Positions 35,024 to 47,927 of a DNA stretch of 64,000 nucleotides are shown here, one piece after another (within the stretch, counting starts at the first letter, position 1; every line of letters starts with the position of its first letter). The notes below the pieces were generated by a model. That model was not told the DNA's origin. It saw only the letters and a list, made by a program, of their open reading frames with translations, and did not search any database. The position numbers and the translations under genes are program-made. This DNA is from Apteryx mantelli. Taxonomy: Eukaryota; Chordata; Aves; Apterygiformes; Apterygidae. The stretch lies in the NCBI RefSeq assembly GCF_036417845.1, contig NC_089981.1, forward strand, positions 28,200,553 to 28,264,552, given 5' to 3'.

Positions 35024-37850
35024 GTATGTGAATATAACCTATTGCATGCATATTTACTGCAAGTATGATGCTCTCAATGTTAAATGTATGCTACAAGAAC
35101 AAAATCTTTTTAGTAAATAATTGATAACCTTAATTTGTATTCAGGAGTAAAAACATCAGAACTTCCAAGGCTAGTCTCAAAGGTAGAAACCAAGGTAACT
35201 AACTGCCATTTCAGTGCTGTGGGAAAGGGGGTAGGTTGTCACTTCTGCAGGGAATATTTAAGTGTCTTCAGCCGTGGTTCCTAATGAAGTGAGACTTATG
35301 CTGTCCTGCTTTGTGAATGTCTCTGTGTGTACGTACCTGTGCTTAAACCTGTCAGTCCTCAATGATAAATTTGGAACTTGTTAACCAATTTCAGCTAAGT
35401 TTGGGTGTAACAATCTCAAAGATACTGCATTTCTGCAAGTTTTATTAAAATAGGTGACTCGATAGAGAAGAACATTCCAAGCTTGTACAATGTGGTCTTC
35501 ATTATTTTATTAGAGGTTACAGAATCCAGAAGGGACGAACAAACTTCAGGTATCACAGCCATATGGAAAAAAAATATAATGCCATTTATGTATTGGTAGG
35601 CTCCAAAGAATTCTATCATCAGAAATCAATCCCAAGGAAATCAGTTTTTATTTAGTTCTGTGCTCATGGCCCATGCTTGTGGACACCTAATGAGAGTAGG
35701 TGCATGCTTTTCCTCAGAATTTCCTAGAGGGAAGCTTGGGTAACCTTTACTCAATATTCTGTCTCTTGTGGATCTCATTCCAGGCTGCTAAAACCTCCAT
35801 GAGTTATAGAGAACAATAATTTCCCACCATTCTTGTTTTGCAAATCCTTAAGTTGAAATCAATTCATAATGGAGTGTACCCCTTAACAGCAAAAGGCTTG
35901 CTTTCCTTGAATATTTAGGGGTATGTGGGACGTGAGCTGAAAACTTCAGGTGTAGGGAGTGTAGTTGGCTGTTTTCAGGTTGGAAATTCTACTAGGTGGC
36001 AGAGTACCTAAGGTTTAATGTTTAAAAAACAAAATCTAAGATGCTTTTGTGAATCTAACTCTTGAAAAATAAAACAGTATCCATAGTCTTGGGGGTGGGG
36101 GCGCAAAAACCTTTCAATGTTCATCCATCATTCACTTCAGATCTCTGAACACTGCATGTGCTGTATTTTTCATCTGCCTTATCGTTTCATTTTCAATAGG
36201 AGGTGGTCACATCTTTTAACAAGGTTATGGTAGGTATTTGCTGGACTAACTAATGATGCTGTGAGAAATGCAGTTTTTAGAGTCTCTACTTCCACTTGCA
36301 AATGGTGGGTTGTTTTGGTATATTTACTCTTACAGAGTTCATTGTTGCAAACTGGAAATTGCATTGGTTAATTGTTAGGATTTTATTAGTAATGGGCCTT
36401 TTATCTTGCTTCTGCAAGCAGTTAGACTACCATAATGATTTCAGAGAAAGAATTATTTTTTCTGATAGTATTATTTTAATAACACTTTTCTTATAACTAT
36501 TATCAAACCATTAATAATATTTGTTTCTTTTTGGTACCTTCTTCTCAGAGTCAGGGAATACAAAATTTTTAAGCTGAAACTAAATTTCTTTCCAGGCTGG
36601 CTTAAGAAGGTGATTTAGCATAGAATTTTAGGATTTATTTTTTTAAATCAGAGAAAACAGAAATTGTTTCTCTTTCTGCTTGTGCTCAAAATAGCTTATC
36701 ACAGGTAGAGAGTCTCGTACGGTACAAAGGTGCCATTGTATACAAAATCTTCTGTATTGTCAGTTGAACAACAAGGTTTTAATTTCCACAGATCAGAGAA
36801 ACCAGACATTATCTACCATAAATGGTAGCAAATTTCTTATGTACACTAAATGAGCTAAATTTTGCAAGTTTGCACCATAGTGGACTTTCTGACATAAGTG
36901 AGATTACCTGTGCTCTTAAGGCAAAATTTGACCCTTCATATCATGTTGTAGCACACTATTTACTAGAACACTGACTAATTTCTTCTTAAATCAGTTTTGT
37001 TTTAAATTTTTCTCTTGAACCCTTTCAGTATTTGACTAGCTTTCAGAAAAGCAAGAGTCTTGTAGTCAACCCAGAGTACATTAATCTTTTGGGGACAGCT
37101 GTCCTTGTAATAAACTATGCAGTTACCAAAAGCCAACTTAGGAGAATTTAATTACCTAGTAAAGTGTTTTATTGCCTTGTAAAATCCTCCGTTAGGAACA
37201 CTGCTCTTGAAAACACTATAAGAGCTTCAGAAGTGTCCTTTTTTGGTGTGGTCTTCTCTGGGAATGTGCTTAGTGTCTCAGGATACAGTGTTCTCATGGT
37301 ACGTATTTAGGTTGATGGCCATTTTTAACTATGGTATTCAGCTTCAGGGTTTGTGCTTTTTTCCCCCTTCAATGAAAACATTTGTATGTAGGAGTGTCGG
37401 ATGCATGAGACAGCTGGGCTGCTTCTAAAGAACTATTCTGCTCTTTTCCGTTCATTTGTTTCTCTTATGGGTGTGCTGATTTTAAGTTAAGAATGACTCT
37501 TTGATGGGAACTGACATTCTAGTGAATGAACCTCATTGCTTGGATGAGCATGTTTGTGAAATCAATTCCTATATTGCAAATGCTACAAAAAGACCACTTC
37601 TTTCCACCTATCATCCTCCTCCGTTTTTTTTCCGTGTATAATTTCTGTGTAGCACAGATTCTTGTTGATTTCAATGAATAACTGGAGGCCCAAGTAGAGA
37701 TATCTCTATAATACTTTGAGCAAAATAGGTCAGTGATTGCAATTCTGAGATGTTAGGGTTTCTGCACTGGGAAATTGTCTTCCATACACTGCCATCATTT
37801 ACTCTAATGCAGTTATCTGTGCTGGAATGGTTCCCTGATGGGCAACTCTG

Positions 37851-37881
37851 TTCTGGAATAAAAACTGATTTTATTCCAGAA
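37851..37881. repeat. Perfect 13-bp hairpin, 5-base loop
   Basis: TTCTGGAATAAAA (37851-37863) and TTTTATTCCAGAA (37869-37881) are perfect reverse complements. Outside them CTCTG (37846) and CAGAG (37889) could extend the stem beyond a 7-base bulge. Function unknown. Confidence 0.85.
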
Positions 37882-40804
37882 TAATTATCAGAGAGTAGAG
37901 TAAAAAAGTCAGTCACTTTTGTCCTGGAATAGAAGAATATCAGCCTGGGGAGCTGTTTGTAGATAGATATAGTGGAACAGCATATTTTGTTAGTTAAGCT
38001 GATCATCCGTTTTTTCAATATAAAGGAGCCCTTAGCTACTCTTGAATCTCTGCAGGGAGTTTCTCCTGGAGTTGCAGGGAGATTGCTGTTAGTCCTCTGC
38101 TTGCAGGTGTATTCTGTTTCATCCAGTTTGGAGCTGTAGGGAAGAGAATAAATCTAAGATGCAACAGGATGGAAGGATATTAATTAAGGGCTGTGACTGA
38201 GCTCAGCTGAGGCAGCTCACAAAGAGGATAATACAAATGTAGCTTTCCTATGTTTCTGTTGACTAGGATTGAAAATGCTGGGATCAGTGTAACTATCTGT
38301 ACGAAACAGAACAGTCACAGGGCTCTTTTAGATTTTCATTTTGTTAGCATAATAAATGAGTGAATGGCTGGCTCTGCTGAAAGTCTGTCTTCACGGAGTA
38401 AGAAAGAGAGTCACCAGCGGCACCATATTTTTTCCTAGATACCTTCAAAGCAGAGAGCTGACATGGTAGGATGAGATGGTTTCTCCATTCCCTGTCAAGT
38501 TTTAATAGTAATTCTTCTGCGTGCCTTCAGGCTTTTAGGGAGATGGGTGCCCTGCCCCTGAGGAAATGGATCAGTACTGCATAATTCATTGTGCAAAATT
38601 CCCCAGACAGATGGTTTCTTCTCAGCTTCTGCTTATGTTTCACCTACAGGTGTAAGCTTTCAAATCCTGTAGCTTGTGAGTTACTTGCATGTAGCAGAGA
38701 TTTTTTTTGTCTTTTTTGTTTTTTTTGTACCTTTTGGTTACTAGAATATTGGCTGATTAATAACACTAAAGTCTTTGAGAACTGACATGAATTAGGTTGA
38801 ACAGGCCAGCCTGAGATAAAATGAAGCCTTGGCACTCCAGTCCGTAAGAGTGGCTAGTTTGAGCTGGAGTATTAGCCAATGGTTAGGCCAGTTAGCCACT
38901 CAAGTGAACCCATTTCCCAGTACTTGCCTTTCAGCATCCGCATATCAGGTAGGACCAAGCATGCAGGGAACTGCTTTAATTATTTGGAAAGGATTAAAGA
39001 TATATTTAATATGAGCAGAACCCCTTGTTTTATAACCTGTGCACACAGGAGCACAAGCACACTAGTAGGAGAAATGGTTCCTTGCAAAATTCTAAGGTAA
39101 GTCTGGGACAGACCTGAGTATAAGGACATAAAGTGTTCATATAAAATGATGACTGCAGTGTTCTTTTTTACACTGAAATGAAAGTATTAATATAATTTTG
39201 GGACTACACATGTAGTCTAGACCCTGAACTGTCTGCCTGCTATTTCAAGCAATAGGTATCTTTCCTTTAAATTCCATCAGGTTTGGCTCCAGATGTTACT
39301 ATCACAAATAATGTCTGTTTCTCTTGCAGCACCAAATACAAATTCATCACTATTTTATCATTATAAGTAGCTAAATAGGAACCCATAACAACAGTTTGTA
39401 TTTCCGTTATGTTTATATTATTTATAAAAGAAAATATTGTAGTCATTTATTCTCATGAATAAATTTAACCCTTCTATGTAGGAGAGACCACTTACAAATT
39501 GCTTTGGTCTTCTCTGTCTTTTGTTCTTTTTTATTTTCATTTAGGCATCCTTCATAAGGCACATTGCAACCTGTTTGTTTAAAATTGCCATTATATAATG
39601 CCTCAGTCACATCTGCTGGTTTATTTTCACATATCTCTACACCCCTTATTTTGTGAAGTTTGTTGCAAACTTGAACAAACATCTTAGCCTGATTTGAGAT
39701 GGCAGGATTCTGCAATGAGCACAGTTCTGTTCAGTCTGGATTACAAATATATGCTGGGCATTCCTGGAGCTAGGTAACATGCAGAGATAAATTAGTTACT
39801 GCAACACTATAATAACATTATTTAATTACATTTAATATAAATTATGAAAGTGCATTTTTATAGGGAAGAAGAGTAATTTTATTTCTCTGAAAGTGGTTCA
39901 TTTCCACTGGGGACAGATTCGCTTTTCACAGGACTGAGTAAGGCAAAGATTTGAACAAGTGCCAGAGATGCTTTCATTAATATTACCATACTTTGTTGCA
40001 GATGTGGCTTTTCTTAAAAGCTTGAAATTAAAAATGTTTTGAATTAGAGACTCTCAAAATAATTTTTATGGAAACTTCTAATGTAGAGATTTAGCTTAAC
40101 CAGTGTAAAAAAGCAAAATTACTTTCCTTTTTGACATTTGGCAGCACATCTAGATGAAATGGTTATGTTGTGCAGATTTCTGATGACAAGTCATAGCTCT
40201 GGATTGTTAAATTTGACATGTCATTCTGCTCTTTTACTATGAATGATGAGAGAGTGTTTTCTGATGAGTATCAAGCTATCAACTTACATGATGGACATCA
40301 GTTAACCATGCATTTTAAAAATACTTGTGTGTTCATCAAAGCACTTTCTTGCACCCTTGTTTCCTGACTGTGGAAGGAGAAGGTGTTTATTTTTTTAAGA
40401 TAGCAAAGAGTATGTTTTGTGTGTAAGACTGTATTCTTAATTCTTGGAGTGCTGCCTGACCCCTTAATATCCTGTGGGTAAAATACCGTGCTTCAAATAA
40501 ACATATATTCTGAAATCTCCCTTTCAGCCGTGATCTCTTTGCCTTCCCTCTTTAAAACATTTTGATTTATCAACAGTCTTTATTGTGCTAGTGCATTTAT
40601 AAAATAAAGACCTAACCTGATAACAAACACAGCAGCAAGTAGCAAGTATTTTAGCGGTCTTTTGGGTCTCTTGGTACTAAAAGATTTGAGAAGGACGTTT
40701 AAAGGCAATTGCTGATAATAATTTGAAAATCTTTTTCTTTGCTTTAATATTCCCCATAAATATATTTGCTTGCAGTTACCATTTCACAGCTAGCCATTAT
40801 TTTT

Positions 40805-41300
40805 GGTCCTCTGATGATCTCAATGTCAGGGAGCAGCAAGGGCCAGCTACTCCCAAAGGGGAGGTGAGCCAGGAGCTGAGGGTGACCCCAGCACAGGCAG
40901 TGCCCTTACCAACGGGGCGCTGTCCCACGGGGCTGGATGCCGCAGGCAGAGCCAGGGCTGGTAACAGGGTCCATTGCAGCCCCAGACACAGCAAGGACCA
41001 GGGCAAAGGTCCTGCCAGGGCTCCAGTCAAGAGCAAAAGGAGGCAGGGCTGGAGACACAGCTACAACATATGTATGGGGTCCTTCATCCAGGGGGTGAGC
41101 TACCTGTAGTGTAGGGCCGAGGGCATTCAGGAGAGAGGGTTGGAGTCAGGCCCACCTACATTGTAGGTCAGGAAGGAGCTATAGGCCCTGGGCTGAGCAT
41201 AAATGGACCCCTGGGCCCATGGGCAGGGGGTGGGTGGAGGTCCCAGGTGAGGCTGGTCAGGGCCATTAAGGCCTGTTGGTGCACTTAGGACCCTGACTCA
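40805..41300. repeat. Isolated GC-rich block, probably a decayed transposon
   Basis: About 500 bases rich in G and C (for example the GGGGCGCTG region near 40915 and GGGCAGGGGGTGGGTGG near 41221) lie in an otherwise AT-rich intron with sharp edges. There is no CR1 similarity and no clear terminal repeat beyond GGTCC near 40805 and GGACC near 41288. The 128-codon and 79-codon frames in it look like chance. The best guess is an old LTR or SINE-type insertion of unknown family. Confidence 0.35.
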
Positions 41301-44300
41301 ATTTTGTAACTCCTTACTGTCCTTAATCTTCCTGCTATAGGTTTTTCCACAGAAAATTTTAGCTTTCCTTATTGATTGTCTTTTCCAAGGAATCTGATTC
41401 ATTGCTATCAACTCTCCATTGCACATGCTCCTGTTTCTTCCCCCCTCTGCAGTCAGACAGCGGATACCTGGGGGTGAAAGGGATCTGTTTCATTCATTCC
41501 TTTGTACCTTCTGAGGAAGTCCACTTGTAACAATGAGGTTTTGATAGTGTCCTTAAGCAGCTCCAAATTATTGTGTACACTTGTTTGCTTTTTGCAGCCC
41601 ATTCACATTCAGTTTCATTTATGAGTATTTTCACCTTTGTAAAATCAGCCTGGTCAGCACAACAGTGTTAGATACATAAACTGCAAGGAGCCATTTACTG
41701 CAAGGAGTAAATTTACTGTTAGTGTAATTTTTTAGGGGGTCTGGAATCTGATTCTAAATTACTAGTTGCAGGAATAATGTTTTTGATTATAAGCATTTTG
41801 AAGGAGAAATCAAGTCTTCATATGTGATTAAATTGTATCTAGCATACCACAACCCTTATCCCAATTTAGGCCTTTGTATCTAACTAGTTTTATCATTAAT
41901 ATATCCTTATTTAGGTCTTCTATACAAAGCTAATAAAAGTATTTCATCATAAATATAGTATTTTCCCATCTTCACTTTACTAAGAATATTTCTAAGAGAA
42001 TCCAGTGTCTTTTAGATGATTGCAAAAAGGCTGGTCTAGCTCATAATCCAAAGTTGATCAAATAAAATAATAATGAATGACAGCCCAAATAAACAGTAAT
42101 GTTCACTACTGCTGAAATGTTACAAAGAAAAGTAGCAAGCTGTTTTCATTGTGAAACACAAGAACATCTCAAACAACACTAGGAAAATGCTGACTGATTT
42201 GCACTGATTTCCTAAGATGACCCTAGTTTAGCTTTCTTTGTTTGATAGTCATTCTGGCTTTCAGTTTTACTGTGAGAGGACATTGATAAGTAGAGTGAGT
42301 ATTTGCTTTATACAGTTGAGCGAATGATTTGCAACACATAACTTATCCATCTGGTTTAGCCTCTTTCTACTTGAGGTATTTTTCAGGCAGACTGCACAAT
42401 TTTTTAACGTATTCATTAAAAATTTTTTTTCTGTGATTTTTTCCCCCTTCATTCTTCACATAATGTGCTGATCAAGAATATTTTTTTTTTTTTAGCACTT
42501 GGCATTTTTTATGTGATAGGGATTGGTAGGTTAGGATTGATAGTTGTTTTTTTTTTCTTATTTCTTCCTCTAGGATCCTAAGAGTGTGCAAGCATTCCTA
42601 TCAAGAAATATGGGTATGCAAATGAAAAAAAATCTGCATTTTCTCTGCATGCTACATTGAAATTAATTTTCTGTGTGAACTTGTGATCATGAAGGACAGA
42701 TGGAAAAACATCCCTTTTATTTTTATTCACTTCAATATGTTCGGACAATTATCTTTCAGTGGTTTTTTCAATTTTGCACTGCCTGCATCACAGATTATTC
42801 ACTTTCTTACAACTTGCATCCTTTTTTTTGATTGTGAGTTGTAGCTCTATCCTGCAAAACGTGGTACTGTTCAACACACAGATTGTTCATGAGGGAGAAT
42901 TCTTTTCCCCACTTTTATCAGTTAGAACATTGGCAAAGCCAGGGAAAGCCAGAACTCTACCTTGTTCTGCTTTCATAAGTCTTCCTACGCTCACCTTGTA
43001 CTATGTTAATATATACTACTTGTTTGTTGTTGTTCTTTTCTTTTTAGTTCAGATTCTGAAATAATATAGTAATCTGCGCTCTTTTCTGTTTCCTCAAAAT
43101 AATTGTTATATATTACAATATGGAGGTTAGTGGTCAGTTGATTTAATGAACATGTATGAATAACACTAAAATCGAAATCATGTCATTGTATTATTTGAAA
43201 GTTTGCCAGTTATCTCAAAGCTATTTCTTATGATTTAAGAGACCAAAAGAGAATGAGACATCAAGTTTGACAGTCCAGCCATATTTGCTGTTTGGAATTC
43301 TGTTCCATCACGACACATCCTGCTTGCATTTTTTTTCTTGCCTAAGTGCAAATTCTGGTACAAACAAGTCTAACAGAAAAGGATTTTTTTGTAGTTTTTT
43401 TTAAGTGAAGATGTGAATAATTTGGACAGGGTATATGGAATATTGGGCTGGGTTTTGAGAGAATACTCCTAATGGTCAAGGTAACTATCAGCTGGGATTT
43501 TTAAAGCTGCCTAAACTTTCTCCGTATTGAAATGAATGTGTATCTGGGTGACTGAAAGTCTTTAAAATCCATTCCTGTAGTTGCATTTAAGGTATATGCA
43601 TTTATTTGTTCTGTGCTAGTGCTACTGTTGTTTAAAACTTTTGTTCAATGAAGGACACAATCATATTGTTGTATCTGTGAATATTACCTAGGGAGGCCAG
43701 TTTAACTCATTTCCCTCATTCAGGCTTTCTTGTGGGGAACTGTGCATTGTTTTATGGTGCTATATAAGGTCTGTGGAAAATGCAGGTTAGAGTTTGGCTT
43801 AAGGTTCCCATCCTGCTGAGACGGGAAATTCTTGCACAAGCTTGCACAGAGATCTGTGGTGTTGATAGACTGTGGCTCTAAAAACAGATACTCTTGCATT
43901 TGCTTAGTGATCCAAAGATGTAGTAAAGGACAGAGGGAAGGATATGTGATTCCCCAGCTACATAGTGGGGGATGACCATCACCTCTGCGAACTGTTCAGT
44001 TATCCCTTCATCTCCACAAAGACCGACTAGAAGCAGTGTTGGATAGATAAGTTCAAAGCTCCACACCATAATGACCAGCTGCAGAGTGAATAGGGAGATG
44101 AGAAATGGTAGTTCTTTTCTTGCAACTACCCAGGGTTGGGGAAAGCAGAGGACTGGAAAGAGAATACAGAACTTTCTGTTTTGCACCACAGCTGAATCTG
44201 TTGGAGCCACTTAGCAAGGTAGGTCCACAGAGCTCTCTTTTGGAGGTCCACAGATTTTGGAAAATAGACCTTTGTCCATCCTCTGCAAGAATCGAAGTAT

Positions 44301-44689
44301 TGGCCCTGTCTGATGGGAAACGCTGTGTTGCATAAACTTCACTTCCTACCCCACTGCAATGCGCAGCACTAACACATGAGGTATTCAGCAAGGTTAGCGT
44401 TTACGGGCAGCGTCAGAACAGTACTGACGTACCTGTGTGCTTAACTGTGAATGCAGAGCTGAGTCCCTGGAACTTGATGCTTTCCTGACCTGAGTTTGTA
44501 CAGCCAGTAGTAAAACTGCGTGATTTCTTTTATACCTGCACTCACCAAAGAAAGCATTAGGGAGTGGATGAGCCTTAGCCAAAATCGGCTGCTGTCTGAA
44601 TAATTAATAGCTAAGAATAAAATGGTGGGTTTTTGTGTGGGAGATAGTATTTTGGGGTTAGATTTGGGTTTATTTTAGATGTAGTTATA

Positions 44690-44728
44690 AAATGTTATGA
44701 TGAAGTGTTATGGTGAAATGTTATGGCT
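44690..44728 (+). repeat. Tandem triplication, 13-base unit
   Basis: Three successive units of about 13 bases, pattern AAATGTTATGGTG, with small differences. Minisatellite-like slippage product. Confidence 0.75.
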
Positions 44729-46958
44729 CAGAAAAGTGTCCTTTAGAAACAGGACAGTCCGTGTTAACTCCTTTCATGAACCCAGCTGTAGGTTTTGCAC
44801 ATTTATGGTTTAGATCTTACTTTGCAACCTCCATCACTTATGTCTGAAAGTCCTGTCTCCCATGTACAGCAGTGATGGAATATGTTTAAAATGGCCACAG
44901 GACTGAAATCTTGTCTTCACCTTACAGATCAAAATAATGGAAATATTCCTTCTCTCTCCTGTGGGAGTCCCACTCCTGTACTTATAATCAGATATCTCTT
45001 GACAAAAGTTATAGGACAAAACTAATTCATAAAGCTTCAGACTTTTACTTATTAGATCAAAGGATGGCTGACAAGACAGTGAAGATAAGTCATTTTTCAA
45101 TTAACAATGTCAGAATGTTTCATCACTTCTTGATTAATCATTATTTTGGGCTAAGTAAATGATGTTTCCTCTGAATGAATGAATATGGCCATATTTAAAA
45201 GGCTTTAGAGAACTAACTGGTCATTGAGTGTAGGTCATTTGAAAAGTACTGAATTTCAGTTATGAACTGAATTATCATCTTTGAAACAATGAAAAGAACC
45301 TACCCTAATTATTAAAGCTGAGCTACAAATATAGGACAGATAGTTGGGCTCACAAAGACACCTATTTAAAGACATCACAGCAGGGACTCTGGTGCCCCGC
45401 TTAGTCAGAGGCTGCCATGATGCCTTTTATGTGCCATTTTCCCTGAGGTTCTGTGCACTCGCTACTCTGGTTGTCTTGCTCATTATCCACAGTGCTCTGT
45501 GATGCTCAGCAAAGGGACTGCAATCTTGTGATTAGTGTTTGATAAAGACAGGAAGAGGAATGAGGAGTTGGGCTATGACAAGCTGTTTCTTTGGGCCTCT
45601 TCACACATACCCTGACAATTTCATGCATGTTCTCTATAAAAGTTGAGCCCTCCCTCTCTGTGATGAAAAAAGGAGTGTGTGTTTAATGAGTTCCTCAGAT
45701 GCTCAGTGTGTTGTGAATGTTATGCTATTTATAATAGATTGCTGTGCCAGGGCAGGGTAGATGTGGGTTTGTAAGCTACAGTTCACAGAGACATAGCTAA
45801 ATCCATTTCATCTTATTCCTCTGAGGATCACATTGGTGTTCCTATGGCTGTTCATGTAGGTAAAGGATTTGGTGAACAGGGATTTTTTAAAGTGATCTTA
45901 GGAGCAACCAGTTCTTTCCAAGAAGGTTCCTTAGTGGACATATATTTTTTTTTTCTTTTAAAGAAAACACTTTGGTTTCTGGTAAAAGAAAAAGGAATGG
46001 TGGGAGGCCCCAAGTGCCAGCATCATATTCCTCTGAGATAAATCCCTGTCACCATGTGAAGCCAGGGGGCTTAGCAATTAACAGAGACTGAGCAGCTGGT
46101 GCCAAAATCTCTCAGTGCACACCTCTAGGTTGTTCTGCTTGGGGCTGGGAAGTTGGATGATTTCTGTATTCATTTCACAAGGGTAATTGCTTTTATGCCT
46201 TTGTAAACTCATTTTTATTTCACTTCAAGGCTTGCCCTGGCCAGAAGAATGAGTTATTGTGTATGGTGCTTTCATAGATTTCAAATATTGACCTCAAAGT
46301 GTGTCATGCTTTTAGAAAGTAATAAAACCTCTTTTTACTTTGAAAACAACTAGTATTGCATGAATTATGCTGACATTCACAATTCATGCCATGTATCTTA
46401 TGCTGAGATTTCAAAAGAATTAATTAATTTGCAGACATTACAAAGTGAGAGCAGTTTGTAATTTCAGCCTGGGCTATAATTTCTCAATAAATGCATGGCA
46501 GTTCTTCTAATCATAGCATGGTATATACAATTGTATAAGATGTGTGTTTTGAAAATAAAGCTTCTGATGATTCTTTGCTTATGGGGTTAGGATGTAGCTG
46601 TAAGCATATGCACTACGAAGTCTAAATTAAGTCATTCTGTCTTCATGCTGCTGCTCTTGATGGTCAGTCTGACAGTTTTACTATGAGGAAATGTGCTGCT
46701 TACACTAGCTCAGCAGCACATTAGTATTCTGACGTTATTTTTGGCCTGAAAGATAGAAGGTGATATATTACTGGAAGGAGAAGAAAAGTTAGGAAATGTA
46801 TCCCGTCTAACCTAACACCTTCAGTTTTTGACTGTAGTGTTGCAATTTCCGGCTTATTTGAATCTCTTCTCTGCATGAATTGTCTGAAATACCAATCAAA
46901 CCCTAGACTCTGCTATGTCTGCTTACTCCTTTGTGCCTTCACAGAGTTCTCAGTTCGT

Positions 46959-46998
46959 TCTCTCTCATCTCTCTCTGTCTCTCTCTTTCTCTTTTTTG
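46959..46998 (+). repeat. CT-rich tract upstream of exon 4
   Basis: 38 of 40 bases are pyrimidines, largely (CT)n. It probably serves as the polypyrimidine tract of exon 4, but it ends 27 bases before the exon, with a GGTGGGGCACCC patch in between. On DNA it is also a homopurine-homopyrimidine mirror-like sequence. Confidence 0.8.
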
Positions 46999-47025
46999 GT
47001 GGGGCACCCTGAATCTCTCAAGCAG

Positions 47026-47160
47026 TGCAGGAGGCCGAACAGGAAGATGTAAAGGTGGTAGTGGATGTCCAAGCTCCGAAATCAACTAAAAAAACCAAGG
47101 CAGCAGCTGCAAGCTGTCAAACTGGCAACGCCAGAAAGGAGAAAAAAGGCAAACACAAAG
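47026..47160 (+). CDS. TUB: TUB exon 4, residues 85-129 (lysine-rich linker)
   Basis: A 135-nt exon, phase 1 at both ends and therefore frame-neutral. It encodes VQEAEQEDVKVVVDVQ (85-100), then a basic part with KSTKKTK (103-109), an alanine run (110-113) and RKEKKGKHK (121-129). The last segment is nearly the same as in mammalian tubby, where I recall it as ARKEKKGKHKG. The preceding bases AAGCAG form a NAGNAG acceptor: using the first AG would add one Ala before Val85. The donor GTTAGC departs from consensus at +3 and +6. Basic residues suggest a linker with nuclear-targeting or membrane charge; this is inference. Confidence 0.94.
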
Positions 47161-47886
47161 GTTAGCTGCATGCTACTGAATGTCAAATGTTGAATTGACT
47201 GCAAAATACTCCTTTTTTTTTTTTTTTAATTTCTTTGAATACCAGTGAATTTCTGCTAGCTGAAAATTGCCTAAAATTAATTTATTCAAATTTTTATGAG
47301 ACTGGAAAATGTGGGTGACTTGGGTCCTGTCTCAGCATGTACAACTTGGGAATGAAGGAGGGCTGAAATTTGTAAACCAAATCTTTTCCAAAGCAGCATG
47401 TTTGTTTATATTCTAGAGGAGGAAAAAAGTACTCATGCAACAGACACCTGTGTTTCATGAATGTTAAGGAAATGAGAGCTGTCTTACACCAATGTGTTTT
47501 TTAGACTGTCTGCATGTAATGTAATTTGGAGGAACAGCCTTAAATTGCAGTCATTTCTGTCCAAACTGTTACTGAGGTTTAAACTCTGCACAGATTAGAG
47601 GTTAAGAGGAAGTTTTGATAATGACTTCAACAAAACCAAGATATGATCCTCAGTGGTGTTCTTCGAGTTGTTACTTCAGGGTTACTGTACCCTGCTTGGT
47701 CAGTATGTGTGAGGTGTTTGTATAAAAAGCTTTCTGCAATGACTTTGGTAAGAGTGAGTTGACAAAAGAAAATGTACTATTTATACTGACAAAAGAAATG
47801 ACATTGCTGTTATTAGTTTTACTACCTGAACTATATAGAACAGATAGAAGAAGTTGTGTGAACTACTTTAGAAGTATGCCAGTTTG

Positions 47887-47894
<8 letters not shown>

Positions 47895-47925
<31 letters not shown>
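47895..47925. repeat. (AC)15 microsatellite
   Basis: Uninterrupted dinucleotide repeat of 31 bases. Expected to vary in length between individuals and able to adopt Z-DNA. Confidence 0.95.

Positions 47926-47927
<2 letters not shown>

Larger units (their letters stand above)
35024..47025 (+). other. TUB intron 3
   Basis: A 12,002-nt intron, mostly AT-rich. It contains a perfect 13-bp hairpin (37851-37881), an anomalous GC-rich block (40805-41300), a 13-base tandem triplication (44690-44728) and a CT-rich tract (46959-46998). The stretch 43870-44400 has minus-strand open frames of about 110 codons but no recognisable protein content. No exon was found. Confidence 0.85.

Noticed and set aside
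35500-35560. CR1-like phrase GAATCCAGAAGGGACGAAC
   Set aside because: Similarity limited to about 12 bases and no octamer tail.
40723-41109. 128-codon plus-strand frame in the GC-rich block
   Set aside because: Begins in AT-rich intron and runs into the block; no likeness to a known protein, no exon-like borders.
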